64,000 nucleotides of DNA, from the NCBI GenBank assembly GCA_950106755.1, contig OX467091.1, positions 26,181,538 to 26,245,537 of the forward strand, in the 5' to 3' direction. This DNA is from Climacium dendroides (taxonomy: Eukaryota > Streptophyta > Bryopsida > Hypnales > Climaciaceae). Position 1 is the stretch's first letter. Every line of letters starts with the position of its first letter. Below, in pieces: positions 45,059-61,270 of the stretch. The translations under genes and the position numbers were made by a program. Under the pieces are notes generated by a model, which did no database searches, had not been told where the DNA came from, and saw nothing but the letters and a program-made list of their open reading frames with translations.

Positions 45059-47899
45059 CGTGCTTGCTATGCTACACATTCATTGTATCACATATTAGTA
45101 AAATTTGATATATTTGAATAGAATGCATGATAATGATTTCGATAAGTCTTTAAAATAATTATTTTAATTATTTTATAAAAATATTTTCAATCATGCATAT
45201 ATAGAAATCATATTTTCACACAACGTGATATTACTGAAATAGAGTTGTAGTTAAGTTTAGATCCTAATCGGATTATCTAAACAAATAGTTTAATTCGTTC
45301 CTAGGGAGGCAATTCTAATAGGACTACTTCTACAACGACATTAGAACGTACTAATAAAGGGCTAAAACACACAAGGAATGCATACTTCCAACTAGTATTA
45401 ATTAAATTCCTCACAATTTCTGTAATAATTAATAATTTAATTATTCACTCCACTCTTAAAACCACCAAGGTTAAGTATCACCCAATTGGAATTGATCTTT
45501 AATCTTCACAGCCAATCAGGTTTCTTTCATCTTTCTCCAAATCGAAATTGCCTGGTACAGGTTCAGCAACAATCTTCCAACTTGGCTAAGCTCAGCTTCC
45601 TGTCTTTCTCCAAATCGGATATGTCACACTTCAGTTGGTCCTTGTCTCTGGCTTTGGCTACAACCATGATCTCCGATTTGGATTCTTTTATCTCCTTCTT
45701 ATACTTTGATGTGACTCTTGCACTTGCAGAATCTATCCTCTTCTTTTACTAACTTGGAATTTTTAATTTTTTATATATTTTTTTATCACAGTCTTCTCTC
45801 TCTCATACTATGCTGATTTCCTAATTGGATAAATTAATTTCTCACATCCATTCGGAAACTCTCAAAGTTGAGACCTGTTGCTTCGGTTTAACAGACCAAC
45901 TCGGGATCCTAACTTAGACAACATTCAAACTTTATAAAACCAACTTGGATAAGCACTCATGACACCATGCATTCCACATATAGAGCCTTCTCAATTTGCT
46001 CATATCCATAACTTCAATCAACTCTCAGTCCAATTTGAATTTTAACTACAACTGCCAATTCTTCACTTGACCAATTCGGCACTTATTCCAATTTCCAAAT
46101 TGGAACCACACATACAATCACTCAACGATTTCAATTTAAACATACATTCCTATTCAGCACAACCAACACCAATTTGCTTGAATTACACTTTTCATTAAGC
46201 CGAATTGGTGAGCATATCACCGTTAAAAATAATGTTTTCCTAACTGATTCACTCAAAATTAGCTCACTGCTTCATATACTTCCAATTTGGACGCTCCAAC
46301 TGCCATGTCCAACTGGATCCATCACTCTGTAGTTACTTCTCAAAATCTCCAACCACCCAGCACTATAATGCTAAATACTCCAATTTGCTTCACAGACAAC
46401 TAATACCAATTTGGATAAACAACAATCACGTCCAAATTGATCTCCCATTCAATGAATCTCATTATAACTTCCTAATAGGTTAGCATCTTTATGCATAAAT
46501 CCTAATAGGTTTCAATTACAGACATCTACTTGACTCTGCTTCACTAACACTCCGATTTGGACTTAAGCTCTTCTATTCCACCACGGTAAACTTCTAATTC
46601 GGTTCTTCACAGCCACCACTGCAAATAATCGCACAGTCCTCCGGACAACTTCCAAATTACACATAGACTCACCAATTCGGACTTAAGCATTCACACATCT
46701 CATCCCAAATTGAACATTACCATCATATCACATACACACACAAATACCAATTAGGACCACTCGTCCTCTCACAACCAAACATACACAAACAACGAAAATA
46801 CACAGCCAACTCGGGACTGGGACTCACACTAGCATACTCTCAACAGTGGGTGCCTTCCAAATCGGAAAACTCGACTTTAAAACCCCAAGCCAGGCAGTTC
46901 CTTAGCCAACTTAGCATCACCTCAAAACTCGCAAACTGCCCATTAGGAACCTCAAAAATAACCGTCCCTCAACTACACACACAAACTCCCAAATTGGCAC
47001 TTGCAACACCCCGCACAACCCTAACTGCCAACCACAGGCAAACCAACTTGGAAACCACAACAGCTCCGACCTAGTTGGCTACAAATAGTTCCTATTTGGG
47101 CAAAAACACAGAACATTCCAACTCGGAATTGTCATCCTGCATTACAAGTAGGAATTACCCTCAGACAACTCAAAACTGCCTTCACTCTCCAAATTGGCTT
47201 CCCCTCCAATCCCATTACCGTGGCTCATGCTTGACTGCATCCGGATAAACACAAAGAAATAACTTCCAAATTGGTTAATAACATTCAAAAATCACCCATT
47301 TGGAACACCAATCAAACAAAGCATAACTAAAACCATATAAAAACACACAAAAAAAATGAAACTAAAAATCCAAATAGGTTATTTACAAGAGTAGCAGTTC
47401 ACAATCACCTTTGTAATATCACTTTTTATAAATGGTGATATTATAGAAATAATATAGTCGTTGCAATTGAGGTGATATTAAAGAGGATCAATATAGTGAT
47501 ATTATAAAGGTAGCAATTTCATTGCTTTTCTTGGCTTTATACTTCTTTTGCATTTTTATGATTTTGTGCTTTTGTGAACTTTGAATTAAATTGTTCACGA
47601 AGCTTTTAAGATTTATAAGTTTTTCCTTTAAATTCTTCTATTTGGATTGCCATTGTTTGTAACAATCGAGTTAAATTTCTAATGCATTCTAATGTATGTG
47701 TATCTTTTACTATATTCATCATTCATTAAATTTCTATTGTTTATTTCAGTACATGCTTCTTTATTAAAAAAATTATATGAAGATTTTAGTAATTTTTATT
47801 TGAAGATTTATTGAAATTCTTGCTCTGCATTCTATCTAAGACATAAATTTTTTAATGAAATTCTAATGGTGAATGCGTAGCATAGCGCCAAATACTAGT
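45059..47899 (+). mobile_element. 0.8-kb ACTAG-ended repeat, copy C (split by solo LTR)
   Basis: The left part, 45059-45245, and right part, 47393-47899, match copies A and B in order. They are interrupted by the solo LTR plus one copy of its AGAGT duplication. The copy ends CATAGCGCCAAATACTAGT. The joined length (about 0.69 kb) is shorter than A because an internal segment (about 47587) is missing. Confidence 0.8.
45246..47387. mobile_element. Solo LTR, 2,142 bp
   Basis: Starts TGTAGTTAAG and ends GGTTATTTACA (TG...CA). It is flanked by an exact 5-bp duplication, AGAGT (45241-45245 and 47388-47392). The uninterrupted site AATAGAGTAGCAGTTCACAA is present in copies A and B of the host repeat. 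I find no second terminal copy, no primer-binding site and no retroviral-type genes inside, so it is a solo LTR left by recombination. It is unusually long and filled with CCAATTTGG, CAACTCGG and CTAATAGG variants every 30-50 bp. Small open frames inside are chance. Confidence 0.9.
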
Positions 47900-48782
47900 T
47901 GTAAATTATAATCATACAAGAAATCCTAATCAATTTTTGACTGTTGTGACGAAGCAAGAATTAAAATGAAATTGCTAAATTTTTTAGTATAGTTAATAAA
48001 TCAAATTGATTATTTATCATTCATTCCATCTCCATGTGTATTGTAAATGTAGAATATTGAAATTTTGAAGCCCATGTATACTGCAAATGCCCTAATATTG
48101 AAACTCAAAAGTTAATGAAACATTTTAGTGATCACTACCTTTCAGCTTCGAAAATTCATAACTAATTCCCAAGAGGTTCAAAAAATACGAAACAACTTTG
48201 GCTAAATCCCAATTTCATTTTACTTCCTACTCAAATTTACTTAAAAGTTGTTTGACGGAGTTCAGCTATCTTAGCATTAGAAGAAATTCTGGCCTCAAAA
48301 AGGTTGTGAGATTTGCACCTCTATAATGCAATTACAGAATTTGATGTATGCCACGTCAGCTCTATGGCAGATTGTCTATTTTAAAATACTTTTTATTTTT
48401 TAAATATTTTTTTAATAAAAGATATTTTTTAATTTTGTCTGTACTTGTAGAAACTGGGGCCTTTTCAGGCCTGACACTTGAACGAAGTGACACCTGCAAG
48501 GAAACCACGAGGACGGGTGAAAGTAAAAGTAAAACCTGCTGACCCCACCACGAGCGTCAATTACCGAGCTCAAACCCGCCAGACGCGTGCGACGCCGGCA
48601 CCCGCCACGATTTGTGAGCCCCTTTGCCGTGGAGATTTGGCCACCCACGGTGGCGATGCTCTTAGCATTTGCTGCAGTTGCCAAATTCGAATTTCAGGCG
48701 ACACACGAAATCTAAAAAAACCACATGTGCCTGTTCTCAATTGATTGATGTTCATCTTCCTTCAATTTGCCCTTGGAAAGCT
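47900..48782. other. Upstream region and leader of the hydratase gene
   Basis: AT-rich until about 48450, then abruptly G+C-rich (48475-48720), as expected for a promoter/5' leader. Open frames at 48478-48744 (plus) and 48412-48755 (minus) reflect the base composition. The in-frame extension from 48669 lacks an upstream ATG context I trust, so I start the hydratase at 48783. Confidence 0.5.
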
Positions 48783-52003
<3,221 letters not shown>

Positions 52004-55000
52004 ATAACTTGGAAATGGATTTTCAGCTGGTGGTACCTTCATGACTCGTGTTTAAGATACGAGGTATGTGACCATGGAAGTTGTGAAATCCCTCTGGAGG
52101 CTATTTCTCAATGTGGACATGGCGCCTTTGACCGAGTAGTGAAGCGTTCTACTTTTTCAATTGTACGTCATCGAGAAACTTCCCAACTCTTGATTTTTGT
52201 ATAGAAAAGACCTGTACTCTCGAGTAATTAACATGAAATTAGATGTAGGTACACTAGTTGGCGACGCTGGCTTAATCAATCGTGGCTGGTGTTCCTCATC
52301 TTTTTGGAGTCAGGCCTTAGGCTGAAAGTCCTCGGCCACTATTGTCCTCCACGCTGTTGTAAAAACAGTAATGCGTAGCTCTAGATTTTTGATTTGTGGA
52401 CATTTCTATTAGTTAGTTCACTATTCATATGTCAACCGAATTATTTTTTCTGTTTGACCACAAAATTCGCTGAGGTCAATGGTGAGATGAGAATGGTATC
52501 ATCACCCTGAATTGTGTCTGATACCTCTTGCACTGCAGCATTTAAAACAATTGAGCTGTAAGGTTCTTTGCTGCAAAGAGGAATTTGGAATTTCTTGTAA
52601 ATAATTTTTTCAAGCAAATCATTAATACTTGCGTCCTAGTTTATATTGTTGCACTTCATTTCAGGGATACCTGTTTCTGTGTTGCGGGCATGATGAATTG
52701 GAATCTTCGCGACTGGAGTATATAGTCTGTACCGGATTGAATATTCTCGTTCCGGATAAACGGAAAATTCTGGTAGCTGAGAAAGCCCCTCCTCGTTTTT
52801 CTGTCACTGTCAATCACAAAAGATTCATTTACTCGCCGCCTTGGAGATGTGGGTGGGTTTGTTGTACTGTCACTTGTGCGTTAATCAGATCCCCTTCTTT
52901 CATTGCATGAAACCACTGAATTAGGTTGATTCTTGTTACCTAAGAATTGCATTATGTATTTCACTTAATTATCACATATGATTTTTTTCTGCATGATATG
53001 ATAGTAGGAACCCTATGCTTTTGATGTTGAGATTTTATGATCTTGTGAAACAAACGAAGATCAAGAGTCTCTCACTTGCCTAACGGATGCTAACTAGCCT
53101 GCTGATTACAGAATTGTTCCAACACCTGGTCAACGTAGATTAGATTGCCATACAGACCGAGTGCAAGTAATAGATACAGGAATGGTGATCTTCATGAAAC
53201 TGCATGGAGGCGAATGTACTAGTTGGTGCTGTAATACTGGTCACTGGATTTACACAATGTTGTAAGTACACATACGCTCAACCCTCTCTAATGAGACTCT
53301 TATTTCACACTCCCTGTTTATCCTCAGAGTCTGTGATGTGTATACATCTGATTGGACAACTTCCACGTGTCAAGTTGTGAACATGCATGAGTGCTAATTG
53401 AAGTCCACTTGGCCTCCCCGGTTTGAGTGTAAGTTGTTTATGCCTGTCCCTTGGTCGGTCAGCTCTTCAAATTTAGTCATGTCCGTAAACCTAACACGTC
53501 CAGACGTGGCAGTAGTGTATGTGTCTTTTGATAGTCACTACTCAAGCATTTAAATTTTTCATAATTTCTGTGTTGATGCACCTTATAGTATCATCAGCTA
53601 TGCTACATATAGTAGCAATCTTGCATGTAAAGGCACCTACCTGTGGTTCAGTTCCAGGTTGTGAACACCTTGCTGACCCGTTTCAACGCAATTGTCCTTT
53701 CTTGGAGCTCATATTCGATTCGTGCAGTACTTGGGGCCAAGGTTGAAAAATCACAGTCCATTGACCGCCGCATTTTCGCAGACTTCATGGCTGGTGAGTC
53801 TTAGCTAGATGAGCCATGTGGGCAGCTTGTGAACACCACCCAGTTAAGAAGCAACCTTCATGATCATAGCCGCTCATAAAGATGTACCTTGCACCATCGA
53901 AGAGAATGACGTCATGCGGGTTGATTCAACTCGTAACTGCTCCTCCTGTAGGTAATCTTTTGGTGTCTTTTTCAGCTATGACTTATTATTTCAGGTATGA
54001 TTTATATGGTGAAGTGCTGCAAAAATGGTAAACTCTTCTGCTTTAGAAGCTCACGTGTAGTTTGAGGGATTCTGGATCCCCGTCGCTCAAACTGACTACT
54101 AACTGCCTTGTTTATATACACGTACATCTAGGTATTTATCCCAACCTACTACCAAACTGGGCTTCCTGAAAGAGCGCATTGGGGAAGTTGATTGCGCAAA
54201 GGTACTGTGAGCTGCGAATGCATTTATCAGTAAGTAATCAAGTAGTCAGTGTTGATTAATTTAGTTTGTTAACTGTCAAACTAGTGTGCAGCACTAGATT
54301 CTTGAACTCTACTGTCATAAAATAAGATCTCAGACCCTTTGTGTCCTGCTGTGCTGGCATCGAGAGTTGCCTATTCGCCGCTGGCACTACTTGTACTGTA
54401 CGATCAAAGCCTCTTTTGTGATCCAAAGAGCTGATTGAAATTATACGTCATTACAGTTTGGCCCCACTTTCCCTGAATCCGGTGACATCCTGAATCAAAG
54501 GATTTGTACCTGAATGCTCCGTGTATCCTCATCCACCGTCGAGGTCATTCAAGGGGTTATGCTACGGCACGATAATAAGGGACTCCGTAGGAATCTCCGG
54601 GTCTTTGGGGGAAGAAGTGAAGTGGCCTGGCTGTCCGCCCGATGAAAGTTCAGGCCCGGTCGTGGCTCAAGGACACTACATGATTTGGAGCCCAAGGTGT
54701 TTGACGTGGGGCAGTCGCAATATGGTTGGTACCTAATCTTATCTTACCACTCACGTGTAGTACGTCCTTCTCTTCAGACTTACGGGTTGACCAGCTTTTG
54801 ATTTTCATTACAGGGCTTCATTTGAGATTATGTCAGGATTTGCGTGTTTGTAATTATATCCTGTTCCCTTATTCATGAGGAGAAGTTTTCCTATGTATTG
54901 TATGCAGGGACTGAACTCACCGAAGGGAGAATTTGAGTCCGTATCTTGGCCAGCATTGAGAGAAGTATCGAATCACTACCCCTAAAAACTGTTCCTTAAT

Positions 55001-56303
55001 GGAATGTCTTAATATCCTGGAATTGAAATTTGGCGATGAATTTACTTGTGCTCGTCTGAAACCTTTTCCGTCAATCGATCAATATGTGGTCATGACAGGA
55101 GGGCTGCACAGCTTGGCTTTCCCTTGAAAACCGAACGCCATTGCTCTTTGCATCATTTGGTCCAGCTTACCACCAGCCATTAAAGAGCAATGACCCGTAC
55201 GTGAAGCTCATCTCTTAGAGAGATGGGCCCATGACGACGACAAGAGCACTAGACTATCCTACCAAGCTGTGCTTAATATTAACACTTCTGGTTTCTTCCT
55301 CTAGTCCACATGTGTTGGTGCACATGAGCTTCAAGCTGCAGCTCAACTTACCTCTCCCTTTATCTACAGTTAGAATTCAGCACAGTTCTGAAGACTTAGG
55401 TTGGCTTTTCAGGTTCTGCTCTCAGCCTACTCTGGCTGCGAGACATGCCAAATTGTATCCAGGTTAACATATCACGTTTCTAACACCGGTTTAATTATTT
55501 AGGATTTTGTAGCATGCGCATCAAAAGTCTTCTATGATAGCGATTTATGAAGGATGCGGCGTACTAGATGTCGGCTCGGAGTTGCCATCTTTCTAATTTG
55601 TGCTGCATGCTGCCTGGTTTGAGGTGCAAGAGATGACTACATTTTCACCGTCACTTCAAGATACTCATTAATTATTTGAAATCAGTCTTGAGTTTATAGC
55701 TTAGACTGATTTCAAACTGGATCTGGTGACATGTATATTCACAATCAGGGACATGCCAGTATTTCGAGGAGAGCTGGAACAGTAGCGCTGAAGCAATTTG
55801 AGAGGCATTTTTAAGTATGAGTATCTGGATCGGAAGCAATACCTGAGAAGTCGTGGGATACTGCAATGTAGCAGGAACTCAAGACTCCTGGAGGAAGAAT
55901 GCGAAGATTCTAAGCAAACATTTATTCGTGGTGGTTGCTTGAAGTGTTACTAAGTAACTCCATTCGAGATTTCATGTTGTGCTGGAGATAGGAGTGATCC
56001 AGGATTTTCAATGGTGCAAGATGAGTATATGGTCATTGGTGGTGTTCATTTTCATGACGATCAAATCAAGTTGGGCATATTTCCCTCGTTAGTCTTATTA
56101 GCCAAGTTGTCATCCTCTTACCTACTCAAATGTTGTCAGAACCATCCGATATAGCGCTAGCCGCTCCTCAGAGCACATTTTTAATCCGTTTAGTCATTTT
56201 GTATGCACTAATTGCCTAGATAAGTTGCGTCTTTGCAGTCTTTATCTACACAACCAGGTAGTGGGCAGGATTATCATTGATTACGAGACTCAGCTAGAAA
56301 AGG
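52004..56303. other. Gap between the hydratase and NAC genes
   Basis: The hydratase 3' untranslated region lies here (to an unknown point after 52004), followed by 4 kb of moderately G+C-rich, apparently single-copy DNA that must include the NAC promoter. Several frames of 70-90 codons occur (52629, 53519, 54521, 55231) but lack family motifs or compatible splice partners. A long non-coding transcript or the 5' leader of the NAC gene is possible. Confidence 0.4.
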
Positions 56304-58564
56304 ATGATCATGGCATCCTCATCGATTGTACCATTATCACAGATAGAATTGCCACCAGGTTTCAGGTTCCATCCTACTGACGAGGAGCTGGTACTGCATT
56401 ATCTTTGGCGGAAGGCTGAATCAGAGATGTTCTCTATCCCGGTCATCACTGAGCTCGACCTCTATAAATTTGACCCCTGGGACCTTCCAGGTGTGTTCAC
56501 AGTCCTAGCACGTCATCTTGTGTACTACATCAATTAACTTAAAACACCTACGATCTACAAGGTTAATTAGTACACTGATTCAGTTCATTCAATCCGGGAG
56601 AGTCATGAGTCTACCTCAGGCTTTCGGTTTTTGGATGTGCATAATTGACTTTGCCATGAAGGGATTTATTTCGGTAATTTCGTGGATATCAAAATTAAGG
56701 GCAAGGTTTGTACTCCTGTGTCTCTTGAGCAACCGCTCTATTAAGGACCCATAACATGTATGTTCACACATTGACTATAGATTATGTTTAGTTTTCGAGG
56801 TGATGGGACGAATCTGTGAGATGATTTCGTTGACATCCTCACCCTCCTTAAAATTTTCGTAATGGTACTTTAAGCTGGATCCTCATGGATACCAAAGTGC
56901 ATGCATCAATTGATGCTCTGTTTTTAACTTGCAGGGAAGGCGATTTTTGGAGAAATGGAATGGTATTTTTTCAGCCCGAGAGACCGGAAGTATCCAAACG
57001 GAGCTCGACCCAATCGCGCGGCAGCTTCGGGATACTGGAAAGCCACGGGCACAGACCGGCCAGTGCATACCTCACGAGGGACAGTGCACAAGATTGGGGT
57101 GAAGAAAGCGTTGGTGTTTTACAAAGGCCGAGCACCCAAGGGTGTGAAGACCACCTGGGTCATGCATGAGTATCGCCTGGCAGACGGCATTTACTCGCCT
57201 GCGTCCCGCAGCATTCACAGAAAGCCAGGCTCCTTGCGAGTAAGTCGATTCCTGCTCATAGTCATATTAGTTAAATTGGTGTGTTTCAGAGCGCCAAAAT
57301 CGTGACATTCAAGTGACTGAGCTCTAAAAACTAGGACTGGTATACATCTGAGGTTTCAGACGGGTGCCTAGAGGAGTGCCAATCTCTTGAAATTTTGCCA
57401 TTTTAACTAATATGATAATGCTTTTTCATCATCGGCGCAATTGTTTTTTCCTTCGTGATGTTACAACATGTATCATTGACAAACGCGGGGATTTTTTAAT
57501 ATTGTTCTGAGGCTAATGTGAGGGTTTTGTGTAACTTTCCGGTATGCAGTTGGATGATTGGGTCCTTTGCCGAATATTTAAGAAGAACCCGAGTGCACAA
57601 AGAGCGTCTGGCAAAGGCATAAACAGTTCCAACGTTGAAGAGGTAAGAATGCATGCGCTTTCCGTTTATACATCTCATGATTCTGAACAAAGACTGCTTA
57701 TCAAAATTTCATATGTTTTGTGCATAAATGGTCATATTCGCTAAGAATTATGCAAATCTTTTACAACTGAATGTTCACGATCCAGGCTAGAGAGTTCCCT
57801 GTGTGGTCACGTAGTAGAGTTTTCGAATCTCACCTACTGTCTCACATGCTGACCGAAATTCGTTTTAATTTTTTATCATCCTGCTGCAGGATGGGCATGC
57901 CCCTCAATTATTTTATGTTGCCATGTTCTTTATATTGGAAAACTTCATTCTCCAGACACCTGCCTTGACCCTCAGATCAATACCAGTCCTAGCTCCACAG
58001 CATTTGAATGTCACAGTTTTGGCACTATGAAACAGGCCATGTTAGTGAATATGACTATTTATGTCAATGCTAATGAGTTTTGATGGGCAGGTACTGGCAT
58101 CCCTACCAGAAATTGACAACTCTGGCCTCGTTCTGCCAGGCTCAAATCCTGTGCCATGTGGGAGTCTGGACTTGGACCCATTATGGGAAGACCATAGCAT
58201 TTCGGCTGATGCAGCATCAGCATCTCAGCTCATGAGCCATCACCATCTCAACTATGCCGCCACAGTTTCAGCAACAGCAGCGAACCCATCAGTAACAGAC
58301 CTTACCCCTTGGACCCATGTTCTGCCCCTCGATGGAAGCAGGGTCCAATCTCACTTTAACACTTACTTTGAAGGCCTTGTTGCAGCTTCCAGCCCCATTC
58401 AGAGGGGTACCATGATCTCCTCTGGCTTCAGTCCAGGTGATGTTATGACACATGATCCATCCGTTACCATAGTTGATCAGCTACCCTTCATGAACTCATA
58501 TAATAGTGCATCTTCCTCCAAAACAGATACATCTGAATATCTGGGTGCCATGCTTCCCTTCTGA
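56304..58564 (+). CDS. NAC-domain transcription factor, ATAF/NAP-like
   Basis: Four exons: 56304-56490, 56935-57239, 57550-57642, 58091-58564. All are GT-AG and phase-consistent, giving 352 residues; a second ATG at 56310 is also possible. This is a plant-specific DNA-binding regulator acting in the nucleus. All five NAC subdomains are present: [20 protein letters not shown] (from residue 16), [32 protein letters not shown]...[35 protein letters not shown]...MHEYRL, and [13 protein letters not shown]. Intron positions (after WDLPG and before LDDWVL) are the conserved ones for the family. The C-terminal ~155 residues are Ser/Pro/Asp/Leu-rich with no membrane helix, as in transactivation regions, and end [16 protein letters not shown]-type members usually control stress and ageing responses; the exact subgroup cannot be fixed here. 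Confidence 0.94.
57945..58045 (+). repeat. Intronic dispersed repeat shared with the hydratase gene, copy 2
   Basis: CTCCAGACACCTGCCTTGAC...CAGATCAATACCAGTCCTAG...TGAATGTCACAGTTTTGGCACTATGAAAC, in intron 3 ending about 45 bp before exon 4. It aligns with 49970-50110 over about 100 bp, in the same orientation and at the same place relative to a 3' splice site. Confidence 0.55.
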
Positions 58565-59610
58565 ATCTCTACATACTCTAACAGGGATTCAATTTCACCA
58601 CCAAAATTCAGCCGAGGTTGTGGTTGAGTCAGCAAACCAAGTGTAGCGATTATCCATAAGTAACTATTCTAGAATAAAATTAGCACCAGTGGTTTAATGT
58701 ATGAGAATAAAGGTACTTGTGTGTTCCTAATGGAGACCGTACCAAGAAATGCACTAGAGTGCAAGAGTAACTGACCATGCATGCAGCTAATGGCTTGTAG
58801 GCTTATTTAAGACATTCAGGTACATTATTCAACACGTTTCTGAGAAGACACCTCAGCATATTCTCCTGGTCGTAGATTGCTGCATTAGCATGTTTTGCAG
58901 CTTTTGGTAGGCTTGGTGACCAGTCAAATGCCCAAACCCAAAATAATTATTGTCTCCAACTGACATCTTGAATTAAGTTTAATTTCATTTTTAGATATCT
59001 CATATCTCATATCTAGTAATGGTTTGGATTTGATGTCTCAGAATCTAGAAATGGGGTTTCCATTCATGTTGAGTGTTTTGAGTGCCAAAATTTTCAAAAA
59101 TTTGCTAGAAAGGTTACTATTTTACGTCTAGAGGCTTTTGGAGATTCTTTTGGTCTTTTGTTGGTTTTGGACAGGTCCATATTTGGACAACTTCATATTT
59201 TTCATTGAATTATTACGGATTTTGACCCTACAAGATGAGAAGATGCTTTTGAAAAGAAATTATCAAAAATTGCTAATTGGGTACATTAACCAATTTGAAA
59301 AAGTAGTCATCTTGAACTCTTTTTTTGAATTTTAGCTATACAAAAGTGTACAACATTTTTTTGAATTTTAACTATACAAAAGTGTACAAAAGTGTACAAC
59401 AGTGTAATAGACCATTATGTAAATGTATAGAAAAAAATTAGGACATTTGACTATGTGGATTGTAAGATTATAACATTTGAAGCTTGAAAAAAAAAATCTT
59501 GTTTATCATGCATAGCCATGATAATCATTAGTAAGATAATGATTTTATGCATCATAAAAAAAAATCATGTTTATCGCGTATTTTAGGTTGGCACTTGGCA
59601 GTTGGCAGTT
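58565..59610. other. 3' flank of the NAC gene
   Basis: The first few hundred bases are likely the 3' untranslated region. Near 59325-59405 a short tandem duplication occurs (TTTTTTTGAATTTTAGCTATACAAAAGTGTACAAC-like, about two and a half units). No gene is seen. Confidence 0.45.
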
Positions 59611-60355
59611 ACTAGTGGTTGGCTAGCGCGGTTAGTGGCACTATGCTACGCATTCACCATTAGAATTTCATTAAAAATTTTAGGTATTAGATAGAATGCA
59701 GAGCAAAAATTTCAATAAATCTTCAAATAAAAATTACTAAAATCTTCATATAATTTTTTTTAATAAAGAAGCATGTACTGAAATAAACAATAGAAATTTA
59801 ATGAATAATGAATGAAATACATGCAATGATGAATATAGTAAAAGATACACATACATTAGAATGCATTAGAAATTTAACTCGATTGTTAGTACAAACAATG
59901 GCAATCCAAATAGAAGAATTTAAAGGAAAAACTTATAAATCTCAAAAGTTTCGTGAACAATTTAATTCAAAGTTCACAAAAGCACAAAATCGTAAAAATG
60001 CAAAAGAAGTATAAAGCCAAGAAAAGCAATGAAATTGCTACCTTTATAATATCACCTTATGGATCCTCTTTAATATCACCTCAATTGCAACGACTATATT
60101 ATTTCTGTAATATCACCATTTATAAAAAGTGATATTACAAAGGTGATTGTGAATTGCTACTCTATTTCAGTAATATCACATTGTGTGAAAATACGATTTC
60201 TCTATATGCATGATTGAAAATATTTTTATAAAATAATTAAAATAATTATTTTAAAGACTTATCGAAATCATTATCATGCATTCTATTCAAATATATCAAA
60301 TTTTACTAATATGTGATACAATGAATGTGTAGCATAGCAAGCACGAGCCCCTAGT
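59611..60355 (-). mobile_element. 0.8-kb ACTAG-ended repeat, copy D (inverted)
   Basis: Reverse-orientation copy of the family seen at 28463-47899: ACTAGTGGTTGG...CTATGCTACGCATTCACC at the left and AGCATAGCAAGCACGAGCCCCTAGT at the right. It keeps the GTGATATTAC motifs and lacks the GTGGAATCC...TTGAATAAATTTCTC internal segment, as copy C does. It contains a 68-codon frame (59808-60014) that is conserved in copy E. Confidence 0.75.
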
Positions 60356-60413
60356 ATTAATGGTAGCATTTGTGATATTACAAAAGAACTTGTGATTTTA
60401 GTAATATGATGAT

Positions 60414-61212
60414 AGCAGTTGGCGCTTGCTATGCTACACATTCATCATTAGAATTTTATAAGAATTTTTATGTATTAGATAGAATGTAGAACAAAAATTT
60501 CAATAAATCTTCAATTAAAAACGACTAAAATCTTTGTATAATTTTTTTTATAAGCATATAGTGAAATGTACAATAGAAATTTAATGAATGATGAATGAAA
60601 CATATGCAATGGTAAATACTATAAAAGATACACATACATTAGAATGCATTAGAAATTTGACTCCATTGTTACAAAAAATGGCAACCCAAATTGAAGAATT
60701 CAAAAGAGAAACTTATAAATCTCAAAAACTATGTGAACAACTTAATTGTTGTGGAATCCAAAATCACTTCAATTGAATAAATTTCTCAAAATCATTGGGT
60801 AAGAAAATTGAAATCATGAAAGTTCAAAGCTCACAAAAGCACAAAATCATAGAAGTACAAAAAAGTGTAAAGCCAAGAAAAGCAATGGAATTGCTACCTC
60901 TATAATATCACCTTATGGATCCTCTTTAATATCACCTTAATTGCAATGACTATATTATTTCTATAATATCACCTTTTGTAAAAAGTGATATTACAAAGGT
61001 GATTGTGAACTGCTACTCTATTTCTGTAATATCACATTGTGTGAAAATATGATTTCTATGTATGCATGATTGAAAATATTTTTATAAAATAATTAAAATA
61101 ATTATTTTAAAGACTTATTAAAATCATTATCATGCATTCTATTCAAATATATCAAAATTTTACTAATATGTAATACAATGAATGCGTAGCATAGCAAGCA
61201 CAAGCCCCTAGA
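60414..61212 (-). mobile_element. 0.8-kb ACTAG-ended repeat, copy E (inverted)
   Basis: A full-length reverse-orientation copy placed head-to-tail after D with a 58-bp spacer (ATTAATGGTAGCATTTGTG...). The same spacer follows E. Internal order equals copy B, not copy A, so B/E represent the ancestral arrangement. It contains a 62-codon frame (60588-60776) with a core shared with copy D. Confidence 0.78.
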
Positions 61213-61270
61213 ATTAATGGTAGCATTTGTGATATTACAGAGGGACTTATGATTTTAGTAGTATGATTGC

